The notes under the pieces were generated by a model. It saw only the letters and a list, made by a program, of their open reading frames with translations. It did not search any database and was not told where the DNA came from. The position numbers were made by a program, and so were the translations under genes. DNA of 26,216 nt from Nitrospiraceae bacterium UBA6905 (GTDB lineage Bacteria > Nitrospirota > Thermodesulfovibrionia > Thermodesulfovibrionales > UBA6898). The stretch is from contig DKBH01000061.1 in the NCBI GenBank assembly GCA_002451165.1, positions 7,760-33,975 of the forward strand. Reading direction: 5' to 3'. Of this stretch, positions 8,687-17,073 are shown piece after piece (within the stretch, counting starts at the first letter, position 1; each line of letters begins with the position of its first letter).

Positions 8687-10618
8687 ATGAACAGTTATGC
8701 ATTGATTCCGTTCCTGCCGCTTGCAGCGTTTGTCATCAATATCCTGTTCGGTAGAAAATATCTGAAAGAGAATGCCCACTGGGTTTCGATTCTTGCGGTT
8801 GCCGGGTCCTGGGTGCTTGCAGTCATGGCGCTCATGGACGTCCTGAACGGCAATAAGATCAACTTCGATCTCTACACCTGGATGCTGTCCGGAGGATTCA
8901 AGGTCTCCGTCGGCTTTCTCATAGACCAGCTCACGGTGGTGATGCTTATTGTGGTCACGACCTGCAGTACCCTTATCCATATCTATTCAGTGGGGTACAT
9001 GCATGGAGACACCGGCTACTACCGGTTCTTCTCGTACCTCAGCCTCTTTACCTTCTCGATGCTGATGCTCGTTATGGCAAACAATTTCCTCCAACTGTAT
9101 TTCGGTTGGGAAGGTGTGGGTCTCTGCTCCTATTTCCTTATCGGCTATTATTTTGACAAGAAATCCGCTTCAGACGCGGGCAAGAAGGCTTTCATCGTGA
9201 ACCGCTTCGGCGATTTCGGCTTCGGTCTCGGTATATTTGTGGTCTTCCTCACGTTTGGTACAGTGTATTACGAGCCGGTATTCAGTCAGGCGAGCAGTCT
9301 TGCAGAGGCGACCTACAACTTCCTCGGCTATGATGTGCATCTCATGACGCTGATCGCGCTGCTCCTCTTTTGCGGCTCCATAGGGAAATCTGCTCAGATA
9401 CCGCTTCATGTGTGGTTGCCCGATGCCATGGAGGGGCCGACACCGGTGAGCGCTCTTATCCATGCGGCGACTATGGTGACCGCCGGTGTCTTTCTGGTTG
9501 CACGGTGCAGCCCGATATTCAGTCTTTCAGAAACGGCGCTTATGGTCGTCGCGCTGACAGGAGCCATAACATCGCTCTTTGCTGCGACGATCGGCCTTGT
9601 CCAGAACGACTTGAAGAGGATCATTGCCTACTCGACGGTCAGCCAGCTCGGCTATATGTTCCTTGCGTGCGGCGTAGGGGCCTATACGGCGGGTATCTTT
9701 CACCTCTATACCCACGCATTTTTCAAGGCTCTCCTCTTCCTCTGTGCAGGCAGCGTCATGCATGCCATGGGCGGAGAGCTTGATATTCAGAAGATGGGCA
9801 ATCTGAAGAAATATATGCCGATAACATATGCGACGATGCTTATTGCATCGTTCAGCATCTCTGGCATCCCGGGACTGGCCGGATTTTTCAGCAAGGACGA
9901 GATTCTCTGGATGGCCTATGCAGGAGAGAGTCCTGTCGGAAAGTTCGTTTGGGCAATCGGAACCCTGGTCGCCTTTCTTACGGCCTTTTACTCGTTCCGG
10001 CTCATCTTTCTCACCTTCCACGGGAAGTTCCGCGGAACACATGAGCAGGAGCACCACCTGCATGAATCTCCCAAGTCCATGACCATCCCGCTTGTCTTGC
10101 TCTGCGTAGGCGCCGTGGCTGCCGGATGGGTCGGCATACCGGCCCTCATCGGAGAAAATATCGGCGTGCACAATTATATTGCTGAGTTCATGAAGCCGGT
10201 CCTTGGCCATCCCGAAGGGCATGGAACGCATGGTGAAGAGATGGTGGTGATGCTTATCTCTATCGCGGTCGGACTGGCCGGTATCGGTCTTGCCTACTTC
10301 ATGTATATCATACGGCCTGAGTTGCCTGACCGTCTGGCGCAGCAGTTCCAGGCGGTGTATCGGATTCTATTTAATAAGTACTACGTCGATGAGCTCTACA
10401 GCTTTATCATTGTGAGACCGGCTATCTGGACTGCCAAAAATGTGCTGATCGGCATAACGGACGGCCATATCATTGAAGCGGTCGTGAACGGCGTACCGAG
10501 CGCAATAGCAGCCCTGAGCTCCGGCCTCAGAAAAATTCAGACAGGCCTTATGCAGCATTATGCGACCATTATGGCAACCGGCATCCTGATTATTGTGGCC
10601 ATAATGCTGCTGAGGTAG
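8687..10618 (+). CDS. nuoL: NADH-quinone oxidoreductase subunit L (antiporter-like)
   Basis: NuoL (ND5) is the distal antiporter-like proton-pumping subunit. At 643 residues it has the expected length, with about 14 core helices plus a C-terminal extension that in known structures forms the long lateral helix. Diagnostic segments include LYFGWEGVGLCSYFLIGYY (glutamate of the proton channel), KSAQIPLHVWLPDAMEGPTP and SALIHAATMVTAGVFLVAR in the central antiporter core. The start ATG at 8687 follows the nuoK stop by three bases. A histidine-rich loop (EQEHHLHESPK and later HPEGHGTHGEE) lies between helices in the C-terminal third. The stop directly abuts nuoM with no intervening base. Confidence 0.96.
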   Translation: MNSYALIPFLPLAAFVINILFGRKYLKENAHWVSILAVAGSWVLAVMALMDVLNGNKINFDLYTWMLSGGFKVSVGFLIDQLTVVMLIVVTTCSTLIHIYSVGYMHGDTGYYRFFSYLSLFTFSMLMLVMANNFLQLYFGWEGVGLCSYFLIGYYFDKKSASDAGKKAFIVNRFGDFGFGLGIFVVFLTFGTVYYEPVFSQASSLAEATYNFLGYDVHLMTLIALLLFCGSIGKSAQIPLHVWLPDAMEGPTPVSALIHAATMVTAGVFLVARCSPIFSLSETALMVVALTGAITSLFAATIGLVQNDLKRIIAYSTVSQLGYMFLACGVGAYTAGIFHLYTHAFFKALLFLCAGSVMHAMGGELDIQKMGNLKKYMPITYATMLIASFSISGIPGLAGFFSKDEILWMAYAGESPVGKFVWAIGTLVAFLTAFYSFRLIFLTFHGKFRGTHEQEHHLHESPKSMTIPLVLLCVGAVAAGWVGIPALIGENIGVHNYIAEFMKPVLGHPEGHGTHGEEMVVMLISIAVGLAGIGLAYFMYIIRPELPDRLAQQFQAVYRILFNKYYVDELYSFIIVRPAIWTAKNVLIGITDGHIIEAVVNGVPSAIAALSSGLRKIQTGLMQHYATIMATGILIIVAIMLLR

Positions 10619-12157
10619 ATGATGGGACAGACCATGAACAATACCCTGGGATTTCCGATATTGAGTATGCTCATCTTCCTGCCCCTGGTGGGATCAGCCG
10701 TTATCCTCCTGATGAAGCGGGAGAATGAAAAGGCTGTCAAGATGGTCAGCCTGCTGGTGAGCATAGCGACATTTGCTCTTTCCCTCCTGCTGTTTTCGAA
10801 CTTCGACAAGTCAACGCATCTCATGCAGTTTGTCGAGCGGCAGGAGTGGATACCGTCACTGAACATCAACTACTATCTCGGCCTTGACGGCATCAGTGTG
10901 CTGTTCGTGCTCCTTGCGACACTGGTCACGATACTCTGCGTGCTCATTTCCTGGGAGTCTATCAAGACGAAGACCAAGGAGTTCTTCATCTCTCTTTTGG
11001 TTATGGAAGGAGCTATGATCGGGGTATTCTGCTCCCTCGACTTTATGCTGTTCTACATTTTCTGGGAGGCCATGCTCATACCCATGTACCTGCTCATCGG
11101 CGTGTGGGGAGGGCCCAACAGGGTGTATGCTGCAGTAAAGTTCTTCCTCTACACGCTGGTCGGCAGCGTGCTGATGCTTGTCGGCATTATTGTTCTGTAC
11201 TTTTTTGCAGGAAGGACCTTCGATATCCTTGAGCTTATGACCAAGACATACCCGTATAATATGCAGCTCGTGCTCTTCTGGGCGTTCTTCGCTGCGTTTG
11301 CGGTTAAGGTGCCCATGTTTCCGGTGCATACGTGGTTGCCTGATGCCCACACGGAGGCTCCCACCGCGGGCAGCGTCATCCTTGCCGCCGTGCTGATCAA
11401 GATGGGGGCATATGGCTTCCTCAGGTTCTCGATGCCACTCCTGCCGGATGCATCCCGCGCTATGACACCGGTTATGCTTACCTTGTCGGTCATCGCGATC
11501 ATCTATGGGGGGATCATCTGCCTTGCGCAGACGGATCTGAAGAGGCTGATCGCCTACAGCTCGGTCAGCCATATGGGGTTTGTTACCCTAGGTATATTTG
11601 CGCTAAATACGCAGGGTGTAGAGGGTGGCATCCTGCAGATGCTGAACCATGGTGTTGTCACGGGCGCTCTCTTTCTCAGCGTCGGTATCATTTATGACAG
11701 GACCCACACGCGGGTCATTGCAGATTATGGCGGTGTCGCATCCGTGATGCCCCTCTACGCGTCACTTTTCATGGTGTTGACCTTCGCATCCATAGGGTTG
11801 CCTGCAACGAACGGGTTCATTGGGGAGTTTCTCATCCTGCTGGGAGGTTTTGCCGCAAACCAGTGGGCCGGGGTGCTCGCCGCTTCCGGCATCATCATCG
11901 GCGCAGCCTATATGCTCTGGCTCTATCAGCGGGTATTCTTCATGGCGACGAACCCGAAGGTCGCAGGGCTTCAGGACGTGAATATGAGAGAAGTGATAAC
12001 ACTCCTGCCGATGATCGTGCTGATATTCTGGATCGGCATCTATCCCAATGTGTTCCTGAGCTTTATGCATCCCTCAGTCCAGCATCTTCTTGAGAGGGTG
12101 AACGGGAGAGGCGCAACCGCAGTGGCTGAGAACGTTATGATGCAGATTTTGAAATGA
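10619..12157 (+). CDS. nuoM: NADH-quinone oxidoreductase subunit M (antiporter-like)
   Basis: NuoM (ND4) is the middle antiporter-like proton-pumping subunit. This 512-residue protein shows the proton-channel glutamate segment FYIFWEAMLIPMYLLIG near residue 150 and the core block KVPMFPVHTWLPDAHTEAPT with the downstream lysine in AAVLIKMGAYGFLRF. The polar helix QTDLKRLIAYSSVSHMGF is also conserved. The start ATG immediately follows the nuoL TAG. A second in-frame ATG is adjacent and a third four codons on; only the exact N-terminus is uncertain. There is a 16-nt gap before nuoN that contains the nuoN ribosome-binding site. Confidence 0.96.
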   Translation: MMGQTMNNTLGFPILSMLIFLPLVGSAVILLMKRENEKAVKMVSLLVSIATFALSLLLFSNFDKSTHLMQFVERQEWIPSLNINYYLGLDGISVLFVLLATLVTILCVLISWESIKTKTKEFFISLLVMEGAMIGVFCSLDFMLFYIFWEAMLIPMYLLIGVWGGPNRVYAAVKFFLYTLVGSVLMLVGIIVLYFFAGRTFDILELMTKTYPYNMQLVLFWAFFAAFAVKVPMFPVHTWLPDAHTEAPTAGSVILAAVLIKMGAYGFLRFSMPLLPDASRAMTPVMLTLSVIAIIYGGIICLAQTDLKRLIAYSSVSHMGFVTLGIFALNTQGVEGGILQMLNHGVVTGALFLSVGIIYDRTHTRVIADYGGVASVMPLYASLFMVLTFASIGLPATNGFIGEFLILLGGFAANQWAGVLAASGIIIGAAYMLWLYQRVFFMATNPKVAGLQDVNMREVITLLPMIVLIFWIGIYPNVFLSFMHPSVQHLLERVNGRGATAVAENVMMQILK

Positions 12158-12173
12158 GACCGGAGGACTAGCG

Positions 12174-13601
12174 ATGCCCATAGCGATGCCGAACCTTACG
12201 CCTGTGATGCCTGAGCTCGTGATGACCTGTGCCGCAATTATCATGCTCATGGCCGAACTGGTGATCAAGAGGAAGGAGACGCTCGGTTTTCTCTCTATTG
12301 TATCTGCCGCCCTTATAAGCTATCTTCTTCTTGGTTCCGCCGGTACGACCTTCGGCGGCATGTTCGTGTCTGACGGGTACAGCTCATTCTTCAAGCTTAT
12401 ATTCATGGCTAATCTCGTTCTTACGGTCCTGATATCCCCCCAATATCTTCATACCATGCGGATCAATTTCGGGGAGTATTACGCCCTTATTCTATTTGCC
12501 ACGCTGGGTATGATGCTTATGGCGTCCGCAGCGGATATCATTGTCCTGTATCTCGGCCTCGAACTCATGGCGCTGAGCACCTATGTGCTTGCCGGTTTCA
12601 TTCGCTATGATATGAAATCAAACGAAGCAGCTATGAAATACCTGCTGCTCGGCGCCTTTGCGTCTGCGATACTCCTGTATGGCACCTCGCTGATTTATGG
12701 TCTCACCGGAACAACAAACCTGAAGGATATCGCAGAGTATATTACCAACAATGGACTTGCAGAGAACCCCCTGCTGATGGTGTCCATGATTTTTTTCGCT
12801 GTTGCCTTCTCGTTCAAGATCGCTGCCGCGCCGTTCCACATGTGGGCGCCTGACGCCTACGAAGGTGCACCAACACCGATTACTGCCTTCATGTCTGTCG
12901 GTCCCAAGGCTGCAGGATTCGCGGTGCTTGGCAGGGTTTTTCTCGTGGCGTTTGGTTCCGTCAGGGCAGACTGGTCACTGGTCCTCGTACCTATCGCAAT
13001 TCTTACCATGGCTGTCGGCAACATCCTTGCGCTTTCACAGACGAATATCAAGAGAATGCTTGCCTATTCCTCTATCGCCCATGCAGGGTATATGCTGCTC
13101 GGCATCATCGCCGGAACGCCGGCAGGTATCTCGAGCGTGCTGAATTATATGTTTATCTATGCATTCATGAACATTGGTGCCTTTGCGATTGTAATCATGC
13201 TCAGGACAGAAGGATTTGCCGGCGAAGAGATCGGTGACTATGCAGGGCTTGCAAAAACACACCCTGCAGCAGCTGCGCTCATGCTGGTCTTTATGTTCTC
13301 ACTCACCGGCATACCGCCCATGGCAGGGTTCATGGGCAAGTTCTACCTCTTTATGGCGGCGGTCAACGCCGGTTACACCTGGCTCGTGATCATTGCGGTG
13401 CTTTTCAGTGCCATATCTGCATACTTCTATCTCAGGATCGTCATGCTCATGTATATGAAGGAACCGGCAGGGGCTACGCTGTTGAATACCTCTCCGGGAA
13501 TCGGCCTTGCATTGGCAATCACGGTTTCCGCGGTTATCTTTATCGGCATTCTTCCTGCGAAAATCCTGGGCCTGGCCCAAATTGCGGTAAGTTCTTTCTA
13601 A
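12174..13601 (+). CDS. nuoN: NADH-quinone oxidoreductase subunit N (antiporter-like)
   Basis: NuoN (ND2) is the third antiporter-like subunit and, as usual, the last gene of the nuo operon. At 475 residues with about 14 hydrophobic segments it is of normal length. The family signatures are LYLGLELMALSTYVLAGF near residue 125, AAPFHMWAPDAYEGAPTP near residue 225, and QTNIKRMLAYSSIAHAGYM near residue 290. GGAGG at 12162-12166 is 7 nt from the ATG, the clearest ribosome-binding site in the operon. No strong intrinsic terminator is visible directly after its stop. Confidence 0.96.
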   Translation: MPIAMPNLTPVMPELVMTCAAIIMLMAELVIKRKETLGFLSIVSAALISYLLLGSAGTTFGGMFVSDGYSSFFKLIFMANLVLTVLISPQYLHTMRINFGEYYALILFATLGMMLMASAADIIVLYLGLELMALSTYVLAGFIRYDMKSNEAAMKYLLLGAFASAILLYGTSLIYGLTGTTNLKDIAEYITNNGLAENPLLMVSMIFFAVAFSFKIAAAPFHMWAPDAYEGAPTPITAFMSVGPKAAGFAVLGRVFLVAFGSVRADWSLVLVPIAILTMAVGNILALSQTNIKRMLAYSSIAHAGYMLLGIIAGTPAGISSVLNYMFIYAFMNIGAFAIVIMLRTEGFAGEEIGDYAGLAKTHPAAAALMLVFMFSLTGIPPMAGFMGKFYLFMAAVNAGYTWLVIIAVLFSAISAYFYLRIVMLMYMKEPAGATLLNTSPGIGLALAITVSAVIFIGILPAKILGLAQIAVSSF

Positions 13602-13903
13602 AAAGCGGATTTTCATTATTTCGGAATACGGCGCTGCCAATTCTCCCCTCCCGTGTTTCAACAGGGAACGGTCAATCTCCTTCAGCCAAGGCGGAAATCA
13701 TAACGACATAATATCGAGGATCTTTTGCCATGTTATTGCATGTACATTCCGAGAGCAACGTTATGAGATGTGGCACGCGTTATGAGCAATGCAGTACCTG
13801 AGGAGGGGAGCAGCTCTGCAGCTGGGCAGGAAGCCTTGCCACAACGATGCATCTATGAAGCTACGCAGGGCGATCGACAAGTCGGCTGAATACGCGTACG
13901 GCG
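13602..13903. other. Non-coding interval between convergent nuoN and the small exported-protein gene
   Basis: This 302-nt stretch has no convincing gene; reading frames longer than 30 codons here are antisense continuations of nuoN or lack ribosome-binding sites. It contains two copies of the 9-mer CGTTATGAG at 13759-13767 and 13778-13786, and a few weak hairpins (for example CCC/GGG arms around 13647-13663 and GGC..GCC arms around 13826-13842). None has a following T-run, so no firm terminator can be called for either converging gene. Confidence 0.6.
13759..13786. repeat. Pair of 9-bp direct repeats (CGTTATGAG), 19-bp period
   Basis: Two perfect copies of CGTTATGAG start at 13759 and 13778, so they are 19 bp apart, close to two turns of the DNA helix. 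Such spacing is compatible with a protein binding the same face twice, but no promoter is evident beside it. It may be chance. Confidence 0.45.
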
Positions 13904-14362
13904 CTATTTTTTTCGCCATCCTGCCCAGACAGGATAGCCCTTCTCGTCCCTGAGCTTTAAGGTCTCATTGCCCTTCCTCAAATCAGCAGCGATGATCGCA
14001 GGTTTTTCGTCGAAGGTCACGCGTGATCCCTTGATCTCCAGGGTGTCATGCGGTTCGAGTTTTACATCCTGATTTTCGATGTACCACGAAGGCCCAAGGT
14101 GGACCGATATTGTCTCCTTTGCTGTTTTGAGCGTAAGGTGAATGCCGTAATGCATCCCTTTCATCGGTGCCATTCTATCTATGCTTACTACCTCACCGCT
14201 TAGTGTCTCGATAGTTTTCGGGTTATACATCCGGCCATACTGAGACTCGGGGCCCCAACCTCTGCTGCCCTTCCATTTCAAGCCTTGCTGTGCAGAAGAA
14301 TCAGCACCTAGGAGAAGTCCGACAAAGAGTATTATTAACGTAGCAGTAGAAACCTTCTTCAT
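13904..14362 (-). CDS. Small exported protein of unknown function
   Basis: This 152-residue protein starts at the ATG complementary to 14360-14362, preceded by AAAGGAGG with a short spacer. A frame extending eight codons upstream is less likely. The first ~25 residues (MKKVSTATLIILFVGLLLGA then DSSAQQ) are a typical Sec signal peptide with a signal-peptidase-I site and no lipobox, so the mature protein should be periplasmic or secreted. The mature part is beta-rich, with TIETLSGEVVSIDRM and a later HDTLEIKGSRVTFDEKPAIIAADL. This alternation resembles small OB-fold exported proteins (the BOF type), but that is inference only. Conserved-looking tryptophan, tyrosine and arginine residues (GWGPESQYGRMY; YPVWAGWRKK at the C-terminus) could form an interaction surface. 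It has no cysteine, so it cannot bind haem c or an Fe-S cluster through thiols. It is monocistronic and divergent from gmd. Confidence 0.85.
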   Translation of the reverse strand: MKKVSTATLIILFVGLLLGADSSAQQGLKWKGSRGWGPESQYGRMYNPKTIETLSGEVVSIDRMAPMKGMHYGIHLTLKTAKETISVHLGPSWYIENQDVKLEPHDTLEIKGSRVTFDEKPAIIAADLRKGNETLKLRDEKGYPVWAGWRKK

Positions 14363-14439
14363 ACTATCCTCCTTTGTTAGCTCCACATTTTGTTGAATTC
14401 AGCCGACTGATCTACGCTCGCTGTCCTAAAATTACCCAT

Positions 14440-14463
14440 ATCACATGCCGTGATCAAAGTCAA
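14440..14463 (-). promoter_or_regulatory. Candidate promoter and operator for the small exported protein
   Basis: On the minus strand, TTGACT (complement of 14458-14463) matches the -35 consensus at five of six bases. The hexamer 17 nt further on is only TATGGG. Between and overlapping these elements is the inverted repeat ATCAC-ATGCC-GTGAT, a plausible repressor or activator site. The poor -10 means it may need an activator or may not be a promoter. Confidence 0.3.
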
Positions 14464-14655
14464 TTCGCTGTTTGCCAAGCAAGCTGCAGTGTCACGCAGT
14501 TTGTTTTTCGGGGCGATCCAGACTTCTCCGATTCTCCTGGCCTGATTCATGGCCGAATGATACAACAGAACAGCCCCGCTCTGCTGCTGAGAGCTATTTG
14601 CGCTCTAAATAAGTGCATAAATATTTTCATTGCGAAATTAGATGGGGCAATCCAG

Positions 14656-14661
14656 TATAAT
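14656..14661 (+). promoter_or_regulatory. Candidate -10 element for gmd-fcl
   Basis: A perfect TATAAT lies 56 nt upstream of the gmd start. The best -35-like sequence is TTGCGA at 14630-14635, but the 20-nt spacer is too long for a standard sigma-70 promoter. Either the -35 is poor or another factor helps. It is the only perfect -10 hexamer noted in the interval. Confidence 0.4.
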
Positions 14662-14716
14662 AGAATCGCTTCAGGCGGTCATCACCTGCATCTCGTTCTT
14701 CGGGGGAAATAAAGCG

Positions 14717-15841
14717 ATGTCAAAACAGAAGACAGCTCTCGTAACCGGCATAACCGGTCAGGACGGTGCGTATCTTGCCGAGTTTCTGATCAAGAAGGGC
14801 TATATGGTGCACGGCATCAAGCGCCGCTCTTCTCTCTTTAATACCCAGAGGATAGATCACCTCTACCACGATCCGCACGAAAAGGGTGTCACCTTCAAGC
14901 TCCATTACGGCGATCTCACTGATGCGACGAACCTCATCCGGATCATCCAGGAGACCCAGCCGAAGGAGATCTATAATCTCGCAGCGCAGTCGCATGTGCA
15001 GGTCTCCTTTGAGACACCGGAATATACAGCCAACGCCGATGCTCTTGGCACCCTGCGGCTTCTTGAAGCCATACGCATTTTGGGCATGACGAAAAAGGTA
15101 AAATTCTATCAGGCTTCCACGAGCGAACTCTACGGCAAGGTGCAGGAGACGCCACAGAGGGAGACTACCCCTTTCTATCCCCGGAGCCCTTACGCCGCGG
15201 CAAAGCTCTACTCATACTGGATCACGGTGAACTATCGCGAAGCTTACGGCATCCACGCAAGCAACGGTATCCTCTTTAACCACGAATCTCCGATTCGCGG
15301 CGAGACCTTCGTCACCCGGAAGGTAACTCGCGCGGTTGCTCGAATCTGCCTCGGCCTTCAGAAAAAGCTTTTTCTCGGCAACCTCGATGCAAAACGCGAT
15401 TGGGGTCATGCAAAGGATTATGTTAAGGCCATGTGGCTTATGCTCCAACAGAAAGAGCCGGACGACTACGTGATCGCCTCCGAGCACCAATACTCGGTGC
15501 GGGAATTTGTCGAACGTGCCTTCAGGGAACTGGGAATCGGGATTGCTTGGACCGGAAAGGGCATGAAGGAAAAAGGGATCGTGTCCTCGATGACTTCTGC
15601 GTCCTCCTGCCCGCTCAAGAGGGGTGAGACCGTTGTTGAAGTTGACCCGCGCTATTTCAGGCCAACCGAAGTGGAGACGCTTTTGGGAGATGCGACGAAG
15701 GCGCGCACGAAGCTCGGCTGGAAACCGGAGATATCCTTCAAGGAGCTCGTTGCCGAGATGGTGAGCGAGGACTTGAAAGAGGCGGAGAAGGACCGACTCT
15801 GCAAGCAAGAAGGATTCAGGGTGATGCGATACCATGAATAA
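14717..15841 (+). CDS. gmd: GDP-mannose 4,6-dehydratase
   Basis: Gmd converts GDP-D-mannose to GDP-4-keto-6-deoxy-D-mannose, the first committed step to GDP-L-fucose and related 6-deoxysugars. It is a cytosolic extended short-chain dehydrogenase. The Rossmann motif GITGQDGAYL is at residues 11-20, the catalytic STSELYG contains T135 and E137, and the YPRSPYAAAK motif gives Y159 and K163. NGILFNHESPIRGETFVTRK is the characteristic substrate-binding stretch. Start: the ATG at 14717 gives MSKQKTALVTG, 374 residues, normal for the family; a 25-residue upstream extension to 14642 is unconserved and would begin before the -10 element. The gene overlaps or abuts fcl, the next enzyme of the pathway. 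Confidence 0.96.
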   Translation: MSKQKTALVTGITGQDGAYLAEFLIKKGYMVHGIKRRSSLFNTQRIDHLYHDPHEKGVTFKLHYGDLTDATNLIRIIQETQPKEIYNLAAQSHVQVSFETPEYTANADALGTLRLLEAIRILGMTKKVKFYQASTSELYGKVQETPQRETTPFYPRSPYAAAKLYSYWITVNYREAYGIHASNGILFNHESPIRGETFVTRKVTRAVARICLGLQKKLFLGNLDAKRDWGHAKDYVKAMWLMLQQKEPDDYVIASEHQYSVREFVERAFRELGIGIAWTGKGMKEKGIVSSMTSASSCPLKRGETVVEVDPRYFRPTEVETLLGDATKARTKLGWKPEISFKELVAEMVSEDLKEAEKDRLCKQEGFRVMRYHE

Positions 15842-15851
15842 AGGACTCCCT

Positions 15852-16889
15852 ATGAATGTGGAATCAAAGATATTTGTGGCCGGCGGCACTGGCATGGTCG
15901 GTTCGGCCGTGATAGAAAAGCTTCTTGCAAGTGGCTACGCGAATATCGTCACGAACTATTATAGCAGGAGGCCGAGCGAAACGGCGGCTTCTCGTGTACG
16001 TTCCCAGCGGCTCGACCTGACACGTCAGGCGGATGTCGAGGCATTCTTCGGGCAGGAACGGCCCGAATATGTTTTCCTCGCGGCGGCTAAGGTTGGCGGC
16101 ATCCTTGCCAATAGCACGTACAAGGCGGAGTTTATCTACCGCAATATCATGATCGCGACAAATGTAATCCATGCGGCATACGTAAACGGTACGAAGAAAC
16201 TCCTCAACCTCGGGTCTTCTTGCATCTATCCGAAGCTCGCGCCGTATCCAATGAAGGAAGAGCACCTGCTGTCCGGCCCGCTAGAGCCGACGAATGAAGC
16301 GTATGCAATCGCGAAGATCGCCGCTATCAAGCTCTGCCGATACTATAACGAACAGTACGGCACCGACTTCATGTCGGCCATGCCATCAAACCTCTACGGA
16401 CCGCATGACAACTTCGACCTCGAAACTTCTCACGTACTCCCTGCCTTGATCCGCAAATTCCACGAAGCAAAGGAGGCCATGGAAAAGGGCGGCAGCAGCG
16501 TCACGGTCACACTCTGGGGCTCAGGCGCTCCCTTTCGCGAATTCCTCTACACCGATGATCTTGCCGAGGCATGCGTTTTTTTGATGGAGAAGCACAACGC
16601 GCAGGATGTCGGCGAGTTTATCAATATAGGCACGGGACGGGATCTCACCATTCGGGAACTCGCGGAGGCGGTGAAGAATGTCGTCGGTTTCAGGGGTGAA
16701 ATTGTCTGGGACGCGACGAAGCCTGATGGGTCACCGCGGAAGCTCCTCGACATCTCAAGGGTAACGGCCCTTGGCTGGAAGGCAAAGACCGGACTCGAAG
16801 AAGGCATCAGGAAGGTATATGCCTGGTACCGGGAGAATGCCGGTACTGCCGGTATGACCGCCAAAACAGAAGGGACAGGAACGTCGTAA
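15852..16889 (+). CDS. fcl: GDP-L-fucose synthase (3,5-epimerase/4-reductase)
   Basis: Fcl (WcaG) epimerises and reduces the Gmd product to GDP-L-fucose using NADPH. The N-terminal nucleotide motif is GGTGMVGSA (residues 11-19). The catalytic triad is visible as S122/S123 in GSSCIYP and Y151-x3-K155 in EAYAIAK. The catalytic C124 follows the serines, and a histidine lies in the NLYGPHDNFD stretch. I prefer the ATG at 15852, preceded by AAAGGA with a 6-nt spacer, giving 345 residues; the ATG at 15834 would overlap gmd by 8 nt and add six residues. The last ~16 residues (AGTAGMTAKTEGTGTS) are a polar tail beyond the normal end of the family. Pairing with gmd strongly supports the call. Confidence 0.95.
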   Translation: MNVESKIFVAGGTGMVGSAVIEKLLASGYANIVTNYYSRRPSETAASRVRSQRLDLTRQADVEAFFGQERPEYVFLAAAKVGGILANSTYKAEFIYRNIMIATNVIHAAYVNGTKKLLNLGSSCIYPKLAPYPMKEEHLLSGPLEPTNEAYAIAKIAAIKLCRYYNEQYGTDFMSAMPSNLYGPHDNFDLETSHVLPALIRKFHEAKEAMEKGGSSVTVTLWGSGAPFREFLYTDDLAEACVFLMEKHNAQDVGEFINIGTGRDLTIRELAEAVKNVVGFRGEIVWDATKPDGSPRKLLDISRVTALGWKAKTGLEEGIRKVYAWYRENAGTAGMTAKTEGTGTS

Positions 16890-16908
16890 TATATCTCGCC
16901 TCTCCTCC

Positions 16909-16931
16909 CAGGAGCTCCTGCAGGAAGCTTT
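16909..16931 (+). terminator. Nested palindromes downstream of fcl, possible weak terminator
   Basis: Twenty nt after the fcl stop is a perfect 12-bp palindrome, CAGGAGCTCCTG (16909-16920), overlapping a second one, TCCTGCAGGA (16916-16925). The second can be drawn as a hairpin with GCTCC and GG(A)AGC arms followed by TTTT. The short T-run and the bulge make it a weak intrinsic terminator at best. Confidence 0.3.
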
Positions 16932-16971
16932 TGCTGCTGATCCGCATTAGTTCTCGTGGTTGCGCAACGAT

Positions 16972-17000
16972 TTAACATAATAGCCCGTCGCATGTATTAT
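16972..17000 (+). promoter_or_regulatory. Sigma-70-type promoter for mlaEFD
   Basis: TTAACA at 16972-16977 and TATTAT at 16995-17000 each match consensus at five of six bases and are separated by exactly 17 nt. The start of transcription would fall near 17007, leaving a leader of about 67 nt before mlaE. Together with the palindromes after fcl, this suggests mlaEFD is transcribed separately from gmd-fcl. Confidence 0.6.
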
Positions 17001-17073
17001 ATATATAGTAGGGGCACAGGTAATCATAGACTACCGGAACAAGACGAACATATCGGAACAAAGGGGAGAGTGA

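Larger units (their letters stand above)
14363..14716. other. Divergent non-coding interval upstream of gmd
   Basis: These 354 nt separate the minus-strand exported-protein gene from gmd, and so should contain promoters in both directions. For gmd there is a TATAAT at 14656-14661. For the minus-strand gene there is TTGACT (complement of 14458-14463) with no good -10. An inverted repeat ATCAC-N5-GTGAT lies at 14440-14454. Three alternating pentamer arms, GCTCT at 14578, AGAGC at 14590 and GCTCT at 14602, could form two mutually exclusive hairpins. A + strand frame across most of the interval has no ribosome-binding site and is not called. Confidence 0.6.

Noticed and set aside
9527..11572. Minus-strand frames of over 230 codons opposite nuoL and nuoM, rich in charged residues and histidine
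   Set aside because: The composition is the expected complement of hydrophobic membrane-protein codons; no start signals or domains.
13854..13952. A 32-codon + strand frame starting MKLRRAIDKS after nuoN
   Set aside because: Too short, no proper ribosome-binding site, and it runs into the opposite gene.
14374..14712. A + strand 112-codon frame in the interval before gmd
   Set aside because: No Shine-Dalgarno, starts within the opposite gene's leader, spans the presumed gmd -10 element, and its translation resembles nothing known.
14642..14716. An N-terminal 25-residue extension of gmd
   Set aside because: It begins upstream of the TATAAT and is not part of the conserved Gmd N-terminus; the downstream ATG gives the standard protein.
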